Below are positions 56,770 to 64,000 of a DNA stretch of 64,000 nt, piece by piece. Below the pieces are notes generated by a model. It had not been told where the DNA came from and searched no databases. It was given only the letters and a program-made list of their open reading frames with translations. The stretch's first letter is position 1, and each line of letters starts with the position of its first letter. The translations under genes were made by a program, and so were the position numbers. The stretch comes from FEB-25 sp963726315 (GTDB lineage Bacteria > Chloroflexota > Anaerolineae > Anaerolineales > UBA4823). Where the stretch lies: positions 1,860,001-1,924,000 of the forward strand of contig CAVSBZ010000005.1 in assembly GCA_963726315.1 (NCBI GenBank), read 5' to 3'.

Positions 56770-58245
56770 ATGATGAAGAAGAAAGACGCAATACTTCTGG
56801 GTATCGGATTAGTATTTATTTTCCTATCCGTTTGGCAGATCAGCATGGCTCAAAGTGGCTTAAAAGTGATCAATATGCACACTTCAGACCCACCTGTCAC
56901 GATCATTGCTCCAGCAAACGCTGCCCCGGCATCAAGACCCACCGTTCTAATCGCCCATGGTTTCGCCGGGTCTTCGGTGCTCATGCGCGGGTTCGCCCTT
57001 TCTCTCGCCCATGCAGGATATACCACTGTCTCATGGGATTTTGAAGGACATGGGGAGAACCCAGTTCCAATGGCTTCATCCAGCGAATCGGGGGATTTGT
57101 TAAAGAATGCAGAATTGGCACTTTCAACAGCGGCAAGCACGGGTTTGGTCGATACGCAGCATGTGGCGATATTGGGACATTCGATGGGGAGCGGTGTAGC
57201 ATTATCCTATGGAAGCGCTCATCCTGATACTTATGCCACAATTGCGATATCTCCAGTTAAACAGATTGTCACCCCCGAGCTGCCGCATAATCTCCTGTTG
57301 ATGGCCGGCAGTCTGGAACCTCAGTTTGCTGCTAATGCTGAACAATTGTTGTCCATGGCAGGGGGGGCAAACGGAGATTTTTCTTCCGGCACAGCGCGTA
57401 GGTCAGTAATCATTCCCAACGTTGAGCATATATCGATCCTCTTTTCACCTGCTACCCATCTAAACACACGCCTCTGGTTGGACGAGACTTTTGGAATTCA
57501 ACCTGGCGCAACCGGTTACTCCGACCGCCGGGTTATTTGGTTCGGGTTTGGCATCCTTGGGTTTATTTTCTTATCGATATCCGCGGTAAATACACTTCCT
57601 GCCACAATCCTTGAAAAGGGCAGCGTTTCTCCGTTGTGGCGTAGACTGGTCGCCTTGATCGTCGGAAGCCTATCCGCCACAATGATTCTATGGCTGGTTA
57701 GTTTTACCGGAATAAACTTGAGCCAGATGCTGGGATTATTGGTTGGAGGTTATATTTTGATCTGGTTCGGGATAGCTGGAGTGATCAGCTTTATTCTCCT
57801 GCGACTTCACATCTACAAGCCCGGGAGGGTGGAAATTATCAAAGGTTTGATTGCATTTGCAGCACTGTGGCTGGGCGTTGGTCTGCTGGGGAATTTCGTC
57901 TGGTTGCCCTGGCTGCTGATCCCCACCCGACTGTGGTTGTGGATACCGGGTTCGATCCTCTTGCTCCCGTGGTTTTATAGCGTTGGTGAAGTTGCAAAAC
58001 ATTCCACTGCCTTGGGTCAAATTGGCTGGTGGCTATACGAGGTCTTCGTTGTGCTGGCTGGATTCTTTCTGGCGATCACCATTACCCCCGAGCTTGGTTT
58101 TATCTTTATCCTTCTCCCGCTGATCCCGGTAATCCTAGGTTTGCATATGTTGGCTATCAGACCCAGGCATGGCAGCTGGGCTTTTGCTCTTTCGGGTGCG
58201 ATGCTCCTCTCCTGGCTTCTCATAGCAGTATTTCCACTCCAATGA
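56770..58245 (+). CDS. Membrane-anchored alpha/beta hydrolase
   Basis: 491 residues in two halves. After an N-terminal membrane segment (8-26) there is an alpha/beta hydrolase: oxyanion region AHGFAGSS, nucleophile elbow GHSMGSG (S138) and HIS in VEHISILF. From about 255 on there are roughly seven hydrophobic segments. So an extracytoplasmic hydrolase is fused to a polytopic membrane domain. The substrate may be a lipid or peptide. The combination is uncommon and I do not know a named family. Confidence 0.82.
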   Translation: MMKKKDAILLGIGLVFIFLSVWQISMAQSGLKVINMHTSDPPVTIIAPANAAPASRPTVLIAHGFAGSSVLMRGFALSLAHAGYTTVSWDFEGHGENPVPMASSSESGDLLKNAELALSTAASTGLVDTQHVAILGHSMGSGVALSYGSAHPDTYATIAISPVKQIVTPELPHNLLLMAGSLEPQFAANAEQLLSMAGGANGDFSSGTARRSVIIPNVEHISILFSPATHLNTRLWLDETFGIQPGATGYSDRRVIWFGFGILGFIFLSISAVNTLPATILEKGSVSPLWRRLVALIVGSLSATMILWLVSFTGINLSQMLGLLVGGYILIWFGIAGVISFILLRLHIYKPGRVEIIKGLIAFAALWLGVGLLGNFVWLPWLLIPTRLWLWIPGSILLLPWFYSVGEVAKHSTALGQIGWWLYEVFVVLAGFFLAITITPELGFIFILLPLIPVILGLHMLAIRPRHGSWAFALSGAMLLSWLLIAVFPLQ

Positions 58246-58259
58246 AAAAAAGGTAGACG

Positions 58260-59933
58260 ATGAATGACCAACAAGTAATTTTTTCAATGAGCAGGGTAGG
58301 CAGGTTATACCCACCTAACCGGTTGGTGCTGCGTGATATTTCACTCGGTTTCTACTACGGAGCGAAAATAGGGGTGCTTGGCTTGAATGGTGCCGGGAAA
58401 AGTACATTGTTGAAAATCATTGCTGGTGAAGATAAGGATTTCATCGGAGAGCTGGCATTTTCACGTGGGTACTCGGTCGGTATGCTGGAACAGGAACCCA
58501 AGCTGGACTCACAAAAAACTGTGAAGCAGGTAGTGGAGGAAGCCGTGCAGCCTATCCTCGATATGCTGCATCAGTATGAGGATATTAATAACCGCTTCAG
58601 CGACCCCGATGCTGATTATGAGGCCTTGATCAGCCAGCAGACTAGTATCCAGGAAAAGCTGGATAAAATGGATGCATGGACTTTGGATAACCGGCTGGAA
58701 ATTGCCATGGACGCCCTGCGTTGCCCGGCTGAAGATATGCCTGTGGCGGTTATCTCAGGCGGTGAGCGGCGCCGAGTTGCGTTGTGCCGCTTGCTACTGA
58801 CTGAACCAGACATCCTCCTGTTAGATGAACCCACCAACCACCTGGACGCTGAATCGGTCGCCTGGCTGGAGCAGCATCTTAAACAATATAAAGGAACCGT
58901 AATCGCGGTCACCCATGACCGTTATTTCCTGGATAATGTAGCGGAGTGGATCCTTGAGCTGGACCGTGGTTATGGGATCCCATGGCGTGGGAATTATTCT
59001 TCCTGGTTGGAGCAAAAAAAAGACCGGCTTGAGCACGAAGAGAAAAGTGAATCCAAGCGGCAAAAGACGCTCGAACGCGAGCTGGAATGGATCCACATGT
59101 CGCCTAGAGCCCGTCAGGCGAAGGGGAAAGCAAGGATATCAGCCTACGAAAACCTGCTCAGCCAGGAATACGAGCAACGGCGGGAGAACCTTGAAATCTA
59201 TATCCCACCCGGACCCAGATTGGGGAATAGGGTGATTGAGTTGACCGGAGTGTCCAAGGCTTATGGTGAAAAGCTGCTGATGGATAACCTTAACCTGAGT
59301 GTCCCTCCAGGCAGTATTGTGGGGGTGATCGGTCCAAATGGAGCCGGTAAAACAACCATGTTGAAATTAATCACTGGTCAGGAAATTCCCGACCGTGGAA
59401 AAATCTCCATCGGTGGGACTGTGCAGCTGGCATACGTCGACCAGGCACGTGACATGCTGGATAGCGAAAAGACTGTGTGGGAGGAAATATCGGGCGGCGA
59501 GGAGAACCTCACCCTGGGAAGTCGAAAAATGAACTCACGCGCATACGTGGCAAGCTTTAACTTCCATGGGACTGACCAACAAAAGAAAGTCGGCATTCTT
59601 TCTGGCGGTGAGCGCAACCGGGTTCATCTGGCGAAAATGCTCACCGAGGGAGCCAATGTGATCCTTCTGGATGAACCGACCAACGATTTGGATGTGAATA
59701 CTTTACGCTCCCTGGAAGAGGCAGTTGAGGACTTTGCAGGGTGCGCCATCATCGTCAGTCATGATCGTTGGTTCCTTGACAGAGTAGCCACACACATCCT
59801 GGCGTTCGAAGGCGACAGTCAGATTTTCTGGTTCGACGGAAACTTTTCGGATTATGAGCTCGACCGGAAACGACGCTATGGCATTGCCATCGACATTCCT
59901 CACCGCATCCAATATAAAAAACTAAGCCGTTGA
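58260..59933 (+). CDS. ettA: ABC-F translation factor (EttA-like)
   Basis: 557 residues with two ABC domains and no membrane part. Walker A GLNGAGKST and GPNGAGKTT, signatures SGGERRRVAL and SGGERNRVHL, Walker B followed by DEPTNHLDAES and DEPTNDLDVNT. The linker contains SPRARQAKGKARI, the P-site tRNA interaction motif of EttA. Family length (about 555) matches EttA. It gates early translation elongation by energy state. Confidence 0.93.
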   Translation: MNDQQVIFSMSRVGRLYPPNRLVLRDISLGFYYGAKIGVLGLNGAGKSTLLKIIAGEDKDFIGELAFSRGYSVGMLEQEPKLDSQKTVKQVVEEAVQPILDMLHQYEDINNRFSDPDADYEALISQQTSIQEKLDKMDAWTLDNRLEIAMDALRCPAEDMPVAVISGGERRRVALCRLLLTEPDILLLDEPTNHLDAESVAWLEQHLKQYKGTVIAVTHDRYFLDNVAEWILELDRGYGIPWRGNYSSWLEQKKDRLEHEEKSESKRQKTLERELEWIHMSPRARQAKGKARISAYENLLSQEYEQRRENLEIYIPPGPRLGNRVIELTGVSKAYGEKLLMDNLNLSVPPGSIVGVIGPNGAGKTTMLKLITGQEIPDRGKISIGGTVQLAYVDQARDMLDSEKTVWEEISGGEENLTLGSRKMNSRAYVASFNFHGTDQQKKVGILSGGERNRVHLAKMLTEGANVILLDEPTNDLDVNTLRSLEEAVEDFAGCAIIVSHDRWFLDRVATHILAFEGDSQIFWFDGNFSDYELDRKRRYGIAIDIPHRIQYKKLSR

Positions 59934-59952
59934 AAGATGAAGGAATTTAATT

Positions 59953-61830
59953 ATGACCGATCAAACAACCCAGCCTGCAGGTGAAACCCAAAGCGCCATT
60001 CCTTTCAAAGCTGAAACCCGCCAGCTCTTAGATATCCTGATCCATTCGCTGTACACGGAGCGGGAGATTTTTTTACGCGAGCTGATTTCGAATGCATCAG
60101 ATGCGCTCACCCGCATGAGCTTCGAGATGCTTACCAACCGCGACGTCCTCGATCCGGATGCAGAACTTTCCATCACAATCACTTCTGACCCTTCCGTGGC
60201 AACGTTGACCATCACCGACACTGGCGTCGGAATGACTGCAGAAGAGCTGGTTGAAAACCTGGGAACGATTGCCCATTCCGGTGCCAGGGCGTTTATGTCT
60301 GCGGCGAAAGATGGGGCGAAAAATGTCTCCGACATCATTGGTCAATTCGGAGTTGGCTTTTATTCTGCCTTCATGGTTGCGGAATGGATCCGTGTAACCT
60401 CACGCTCCTATCTTCCGGACACAAGTGCCGCCTCCTGGTATTGCTCGGGAAATGATACTTTCATCGTGGAACCAGCGCAGAAAATTGACCGTGGTACGGT
60501 GATTGAAATCAAGCTTAAAGAGGATGCTGTCGAGTTTGCCCAGGAAAATCGATTGCGGGAGATCATTAAGAAACACTCTGATTTCATCAATTACCCCATC
60601 TACCTCGGTGAAAAGAAGGAACAGGTCAATAAACAGACAGCTTTATGGCGCCAGACGCCCCGTAAAGTGGATAAAAAAGATTATGAAGAGTTTTACCACC
60701 AATTAACCCTGGATTTTTCACCCCCACTCACACATATCCACTTGTCAATTGATGCGCCGGTGCAGATGTATGCGATTTTATATGTGCCGGCAAAATCCGA
60801 ACGGACCTTATTTTCCATCCGCAAGGAGGATGGTATAAAACTCTATTCCTGCAATGTACTGATCCAGGAATATTGCAAGGAAGTATTACCGGAATATTAC
60901 CGCTTCATACAAGGGGTGGTGGATACCGAAGATTTACCCTTGAATGTGTCACGTGAGACGATCCAGGCAAACCGTGTTATGGCTAACCTGAAGTCGTTGA
61001 TTACATCCAAAATCACCGGCGCGCTTGAAAAGCTAGCTAAAGATGAACCTGATGTCTACTCCAAATTTTGGGAAGAATTTGGCCGCTATATCAAGGAAGG
61101 CGTTGCGATAGAGCAAACCGAACCTGATTCTCTTTACCCCTTGCTGCGCTTTCATACAACCAGCGCGACAGATCGATGGTCATCATTGGATGATTACCTG
61201 GGCAGGATGAAACCTGATCAAAAAGAAATCTACTATATCCTGGGAGATGATGAACGGTCCATCGTTTACAGCCCGCACCTGGATATGCTTAATAAGCATG
61301 GACTTGAAGTCCTGCTTTTAACTGAAGCGATCGATCCATTTATGGTTGTCCGCCTGGCGAAATATAAGGAACATGAATTGGTTAATGTCTCCTCTCCCGA
61401 TCTGAAGCTGCCTGTACTGGAGAAAGAGACTGAGTCTGAGCCCGTGGCAACACTGGATCCAAACGAATGGATTCCGATGATCCAGCGCTTCAAAACAGAA
61501 TTGGGTGAGAAAGTCACTGATGTCCGTATGACTGACCGTTTGTCAGGCTCACCAGCTCGATTAATCGATCCTGAGGGTGCACCCAACCAGGAGATGCAAC
61601 GCGTGTACCGCCTGCTCAAAGAGGATTTTCAAACCCCTAAAAAAGTGCTGGAACTTAACCCGCAGCACCCGATAATCCTCCAGCTCAACTCGGTACCTTC
61701 AGACGCAGAACTCGGTCACTTGATCATCGAGCAGATTTATGAAGATGCCTTGTTGATCGAAGGATTACACCCTGACCCGGCAGGAATGATTGAACGGATT
61801 CAAAAAATCATCCAGGCAGCGATTAAATAA
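59953..61830 (+). CDS. htpG: Chaperone protein HtpG (Hsp90)
   Basis: 625 residues. GHKL ATPase N-terminus (LIHSLYTEREIFLRELISNASDAL, then TDTGVGMTAEELVENLGTIA, FGVGFYSAFMV), middle domain and C-terminal dimerisation region. ATP-dependent folding of client proteins. 19 bases after ettA on the same strand; hairpin at 61836 follows. Confidence 0.97.
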   Translation: MTDQTTQPAGETQSAIPFKAETRQLLDILIHSLYTEREIFLRELISNASDALTRMSFEMLTNRDVLDPDAELSITITSDPSVATLTITDTGVGMTAEELVENLGTIAHSGARAFMSAAKDGAKNVSDIIGQFGVGFYSAFMVAEWIRVTSRSYLPDTSAASWYCSGNDTFIVEPAQKIDRGTVIEIKLKEDAVEFAQENRLREIIKKHSDFINYPIYLGEKKEQVNKQTALWRQTPRKVDKKDYEEFYHQLTLDFSPPLTHIHLSIDAPVQMYAILYVPAKSERTLFSIRKEDGIKLYSCNVLIQEYCKEVLPEYYRFIQGVVDTEDLPLNVSRETIQANRVMANLKSLITSKITGALEKLAKDEPDVYSKFWEEFGRYIKEGVAIEQTEPDSLYPLLRFHTTSATDRWSSLDDYLGRMKPDQKEIYYILGDDERSIVYSPHLDMLNKHGLEVLLLTEAIDPFMVVRLAKYKEHELVNVSSPDLKLPVLEKETESEPVATLDPNEWIPMIQRFKTELGEKVTDVRMTDRLSGSPARLIDPEGAPNQEMQRVYRLLKEDFQTPKKVLELNPQHPIILQLNSVPSDAELGHLIIEQIYEDALLIEGLHPDPAGMIERIQKIIQAAIK

Positions 61831-61835
61831 AATAA

Positions 61836-61863
61836 GTCCGCCCAGCCTAAACACTGAGCGGAC
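61836..61863. terminator. Bidirectional terminator between htpG and the SCP2-like gene
   Basis: GTCCGCCCAG (61836-61845) pairs with CTGAGCGGAC (61854-61863) apart from one position, with an 8-base loop. A T-rich stretch follows on the + strand and a T-rich complement on the minus strand. It serves the convergent htpG and SCP2-like genes. Confidence 0.7.
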
Positions 61864-61882
61864 CTGGTTTATTTATATATGA

Positions 61883-62293
61883 TTAGATCCAACTATGGGT
61901 TACTTCCTGGCAGCAGCGAACAAAATCCAAGACGGTAGGTACATTCCTCATCAATGTTGCCATGCTGCCACGAACACCGAGCATGCGAGTCATCAATGCC
62001 TGTACCACCCCCACCTCACCGGATAATATTTTTATAATGTTCGTATAGGAGGTTTTAAGAACAAACGCTGGATTAAGGCTTGATGATTGTTCCTCAACAT
62101 AGGCATCTCTACACTTGCCGTGCCAAAGATCAAAATAGAGCCACATGGTTTCCTGAATAGGTCCAGCAGGCTCTATAACGATACGCATATCTCCTTCCCA
62201 ATTTTTAGCAACCTGAGCATAATGCTCGTCTGAATTGAGCTTATCTTTGATTACCTGCATCCATTCAGTGGAAGGGAAGATTGCGTTATTCAT
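61883..62293 (-). CDS. SCP2-like sterol/lipid-carrier domain protein
   Basis: 136 residues. The sequence follows the SCP-2 layout (WEGDMRIVIEPAGP, then YFDLWHGKC, and a C-terminal helix). Bacterial members bind lipids or fatty acyl-CoA, but their physiological role is unclear. It is a single gene, with tRNA-Leu about 30 bases upstream on the same strand. Placement beside plsX and fabF is suggestive of lipid metabolism, but the strands differ. Confidence 0.65.
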   Translation of the reverse strand: MNNAIFPSTEWMQVIKDKLNSDEHYAQVAKNWEGDMRIVIEPAGPIQETMWLYFDLWHGKCRDAYVEEQSSSLNPAFVLKTSYTNIIKILSGEVGVVQALMTRMLGVRGSMATLMRNVPTVLDFVRCCQEVTHSWI

Positions 62294-62321
62294 TTTTCCT
62301 CATTGAGGGTTCTTCAAGGTG

Positions 62322-62403
62322 TGCGCTGGGGGGGACTTGAACCCCCACGCCTTGCGGCACATGGCCCTCAACCATGCCTGTCTGCCAATTCCAGCACCAG
62401 CGC
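62322..62403 (-). tRNA. tRNA-Leu (anticodon GAG)
   Basis: 82 bases, CCA not encoded. Acceptor GCGCTGG pairs with CCAGCGC. Anticodon stem CATGG/CCATG encloses TTGAGGG, giving GAG. It has the long variable arm of class II tRNAs (TGCCGCAAGGCG) and the T arm GGGGG-TTCAAGT-CCCCC. Discriminator A. Confidence 0.95.
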
Positions 62404-62469
62404 AAAAGGTATTGGTATTATAATCGGCTAACTAAGATTGTCAAGCGAGCATAAATATAGGAGCGCGCC

Positions 62470-63502
62470 ATGCGTATCGTATTGGATGCAATGGGAAGTG
62501 ATACCTGTCCCGAGCCAGAGGTTTTGGCTGCGGTTGAAGTCGGCGCGTTTATTCGGAGAACAAATTATTCTCGTTGGTCCTGCTGAAGAGTTTAAAGCGC
62601 GCCTTGACTCAGCAGGAGCATCTAGCGGATCAGTACGTGTGGTTGATGCCACAGATACCATCTCCATGTCTGACAAAGGAATGGCGCTGGCATTGAAAGC
62701 CAAACGTCGAAATTCAAAGACATCCATGGCAGTCGGTATCGACCTGGTGAAATCAGGCGAAGCAGATGCTTTCGTCACTGCGGGGAATACCGGTGGAGCG
62801 ATGGCGACGGCTTACTTTCGGCTGGATACAATCCCGGGCGTGGAGCGAGCTGCTCTGACTGCCACATTTCCGGTGAAAGATGGATTCTGTATCGTGCTGG
62901 ATATTGGTGCCAACCCCGATTGTAAACCAGAGCATATCCTTCAATTTGCCATAATGGGTTCGATATTTGCTAATAAAACACGCGCGATCGAAAAACCGCG
63001 CGTGGCAATCCTTTCCAACGGTGAAGAGGCTGGAAAGGGAAATGAGCTGGTTAGGGATGCGACTCCTTTGCTGGTCAATAGTGGATTGAACTTTATTGGT
63101 AATGTTGAAGGAAAAGAGCTATTTGCAGGCGAAGCCGATGTCGTCGTCACTGATGGCTTTACCGGCAACATATTGTTAAAATCAACCGAAGCAGTCGCAA
63201 AGTTGATCATGGATATCATGCGCCAGCAATTAAAATCCAATCCAGTTTCGATGCTAGGTGGCGCGCTTGCCAGGCCAAGTCTGACCAAGGTTCGTGCGAT
63301 GCTCAATCCAGATGAATACGGTGCGGCGCCGCTGCTGGGGGTGAATGGTCTGGTATTTATCGGTCACGGACGCTCGAATGCTCACGCATTGGTAAGTGCG
63401 ATAAAAGCAGCGCGTGCGTCGGTGGAGGCTAACCTGCTTGGATCAATTCAAATGGCAATTCAGAATAGTATTCAAAAATCCCAACTTGAGGAAATAACAT
63501 GA
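62470..63502 (+). CDS. plsX: Phosphate acyltransferase PlsX, with a frame break near the start
   Basis: Converts acyl-ACP to acyl-phosphate for phospholipid synthesis. The true start is ATG 62470 (AGGAG seven bases upstream; MRIVLDAMGSDTCPEPE). After AAVEV the frame breaks near 62538-62546; dropping one G in GTCGGCG yields EVARLFGEQIILVG, the expected sequence. The rest is intact (TAGNTGGAMATAYFRL, VSDGFTGNI-type VTDGFTGNILLK). As read, an alternative upstream frame opens from 62438 but encodes non-family residues first. Overlaps fabF by four bases (ATGA). Confidence 0.87.
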
Positions 63503-64000
63503 AAGTTCAACGTGCTGTCATAACCGGTATGGGGGCTGTCACTCCATTAGGGTCGTCGGTGGAATTATTTTGGAACGGCTTGATTAATGGTGAATCAGGT
63601 GTACGCAAAATCACACAATTTGATGCTGGAGATCTGCCGTGCCAGATCGCAGGAGAGATACCCGATTTTGATCCTTCGCAGTATCTCGAACGAAAGGAAT
63701 CCAGGCGGTTGCCGCGTTCAGCCCAGATAGCAGTGGCTTCTGCCATTCAAGCAGTTAACGATGCTGGATTACCAGGTACCATGCCAAATAAGGAACGTAC
63801 CGCCGTAGTTTATGGTACAGCCTTAGGCGGAATAGATATGATGGTTGACGGGATATTCCAACTTCGCTCTGAAGGATTAAGTCGCGGGAATCCCTTTACG
63901 CTGCCATTTGCAATCCCAAATCTCTCAACTTTTTTAATCGCCAAGCAATTTCAAGCATTGGGACCGAACAGCACGATCGTTACTGCCTGTGCCACAGGGA
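63499..64000 (+). CDS. fabF: 3-oxoacyl-ACP synthase II (KAS II), 5' part only
   Basis: The first 167 codons of a condensing enzyme are present before the right edge. The start is RAVITGMGAVTPLG, and the sequence reaches TACATG, which surrounds the active-site Cys. GAGGAA lies six bases upstream of ATG 63499. It elongates fatty acyl chains and is coupled to plsX by overlap, a common fatty-acid gene order. Confidence 0.93.
   Translation, partial: MKVQRAVITGMGAVTPLGSSVELFWNGLINGESGVRKITQFDAGDLPCQIAGEIPDFDPSQYLERKESRRLPRSAQIAVASAIQAVNDAGLPGTMPNKERTAVVYGTALGGIDMMVDGIFQLRSEGLSRGNPFTLPFAIPNLSTFLIAKQFQALGPNSTIVTACATG

Noticed and set aside
62438..62540. Alternative N-terminus of plsX from an upstream start
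   Set aside because: It overlaps the plsX leader and encodes residues unlike the family, while ATG 62470 has AGGAG and the conserved DAMGSD.

Overview
The window looks like a bacterial chromosome segment of moderate GC (estimated by eye at near 50 percent). It probably comes from an anaerobic member of the Chloroflexota, most likely class Anaerolineae. This assignment is inference from gene content: a KorAB-type 2-oxoacid:ferredoxin oxidoreductase, a fused NuoCD in a reduced Nuo cluster, several non-pyrrolysine MttB-family methyltransferases, a PSP1/RicT protein, inositol-phosphate synthase, and no lipopolysaccharide genes. No transposase, prophage, CRISPR array or rRNA was found.

Layout. 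(a) 1-5170 (-): the N-terminal 1723 residues of a very large secreted protein with SdrD-B-like, IPT/TIG and beta-helix regions, running off the left edge. (b) 5474-7545 (-): a histidine kinase/response regulator pair. (c) 7546-11037: gene-poor, with a small membrane protein, a P-loop kinase-like gene, several strong hairpins, short direct repeats and decayed tRNA-like stretches; it reads like an old integration or recombination site. (d) 11038-21430 (-): one long co-directional run from a consensus-like promoter: nuoB, nuoCD, nuoI, a small Cys-rich protein, mrp, a PSP1 protein, a PIG-L deacetylase, an M20 amidohydrolase, korA and korB. A SufR-like Cys-containing regulator diverges at 21559, with a perfect 16-bp palindrome between the two promoters. 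(e) 22270-30813 (+): a GntR/FCD regulator, one corrinoid protein, four MttB-superfamily methyltransferases and an M20D amidohydrolase. This is the most interesting metabolic island: a candidate system that releases and demethylates quaternary or tertiary amines. (f) 30831-36132 (-): gltX, tRNA-Gln, glnS, glmS. (g) 36195-42040 (-): the rod-shape operon mreB-mreC-mreD-mrdA-rodA, followed upstream by a C45-type acyltransferase-like gene. (h) 43587-47536 (-): yebC, ruvC, an RNA methyltransferase-like gene, ruvA and inositol-phosphate synthase. (i) 47705-55559 (+): tRNA-Pro, then a three-gene helicase-nuclease set (degenerate helicase, active UvrD-like helicase, Fe-S PD-(D/E)XK nuclease) and recJ. 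(j) 55628-61830 (+): L,D-transpeptidase, membrane alpha/beta hydrolase, ettA-like ABC-F, htpG. (k) 61883-64000: SCP2-like protein, tRNA-Leu, plsX and the start of fabF.

Four conserved genes (korA, the M20 amidohydrolase next to it, gltX twice, plsX) carry frame breaks. Each is repaired by removing one base from a short run. All five are apparent +1 insertions, which points to sequence or assembly error more than to gene decay, but the consistent sign deserves a check against reads.
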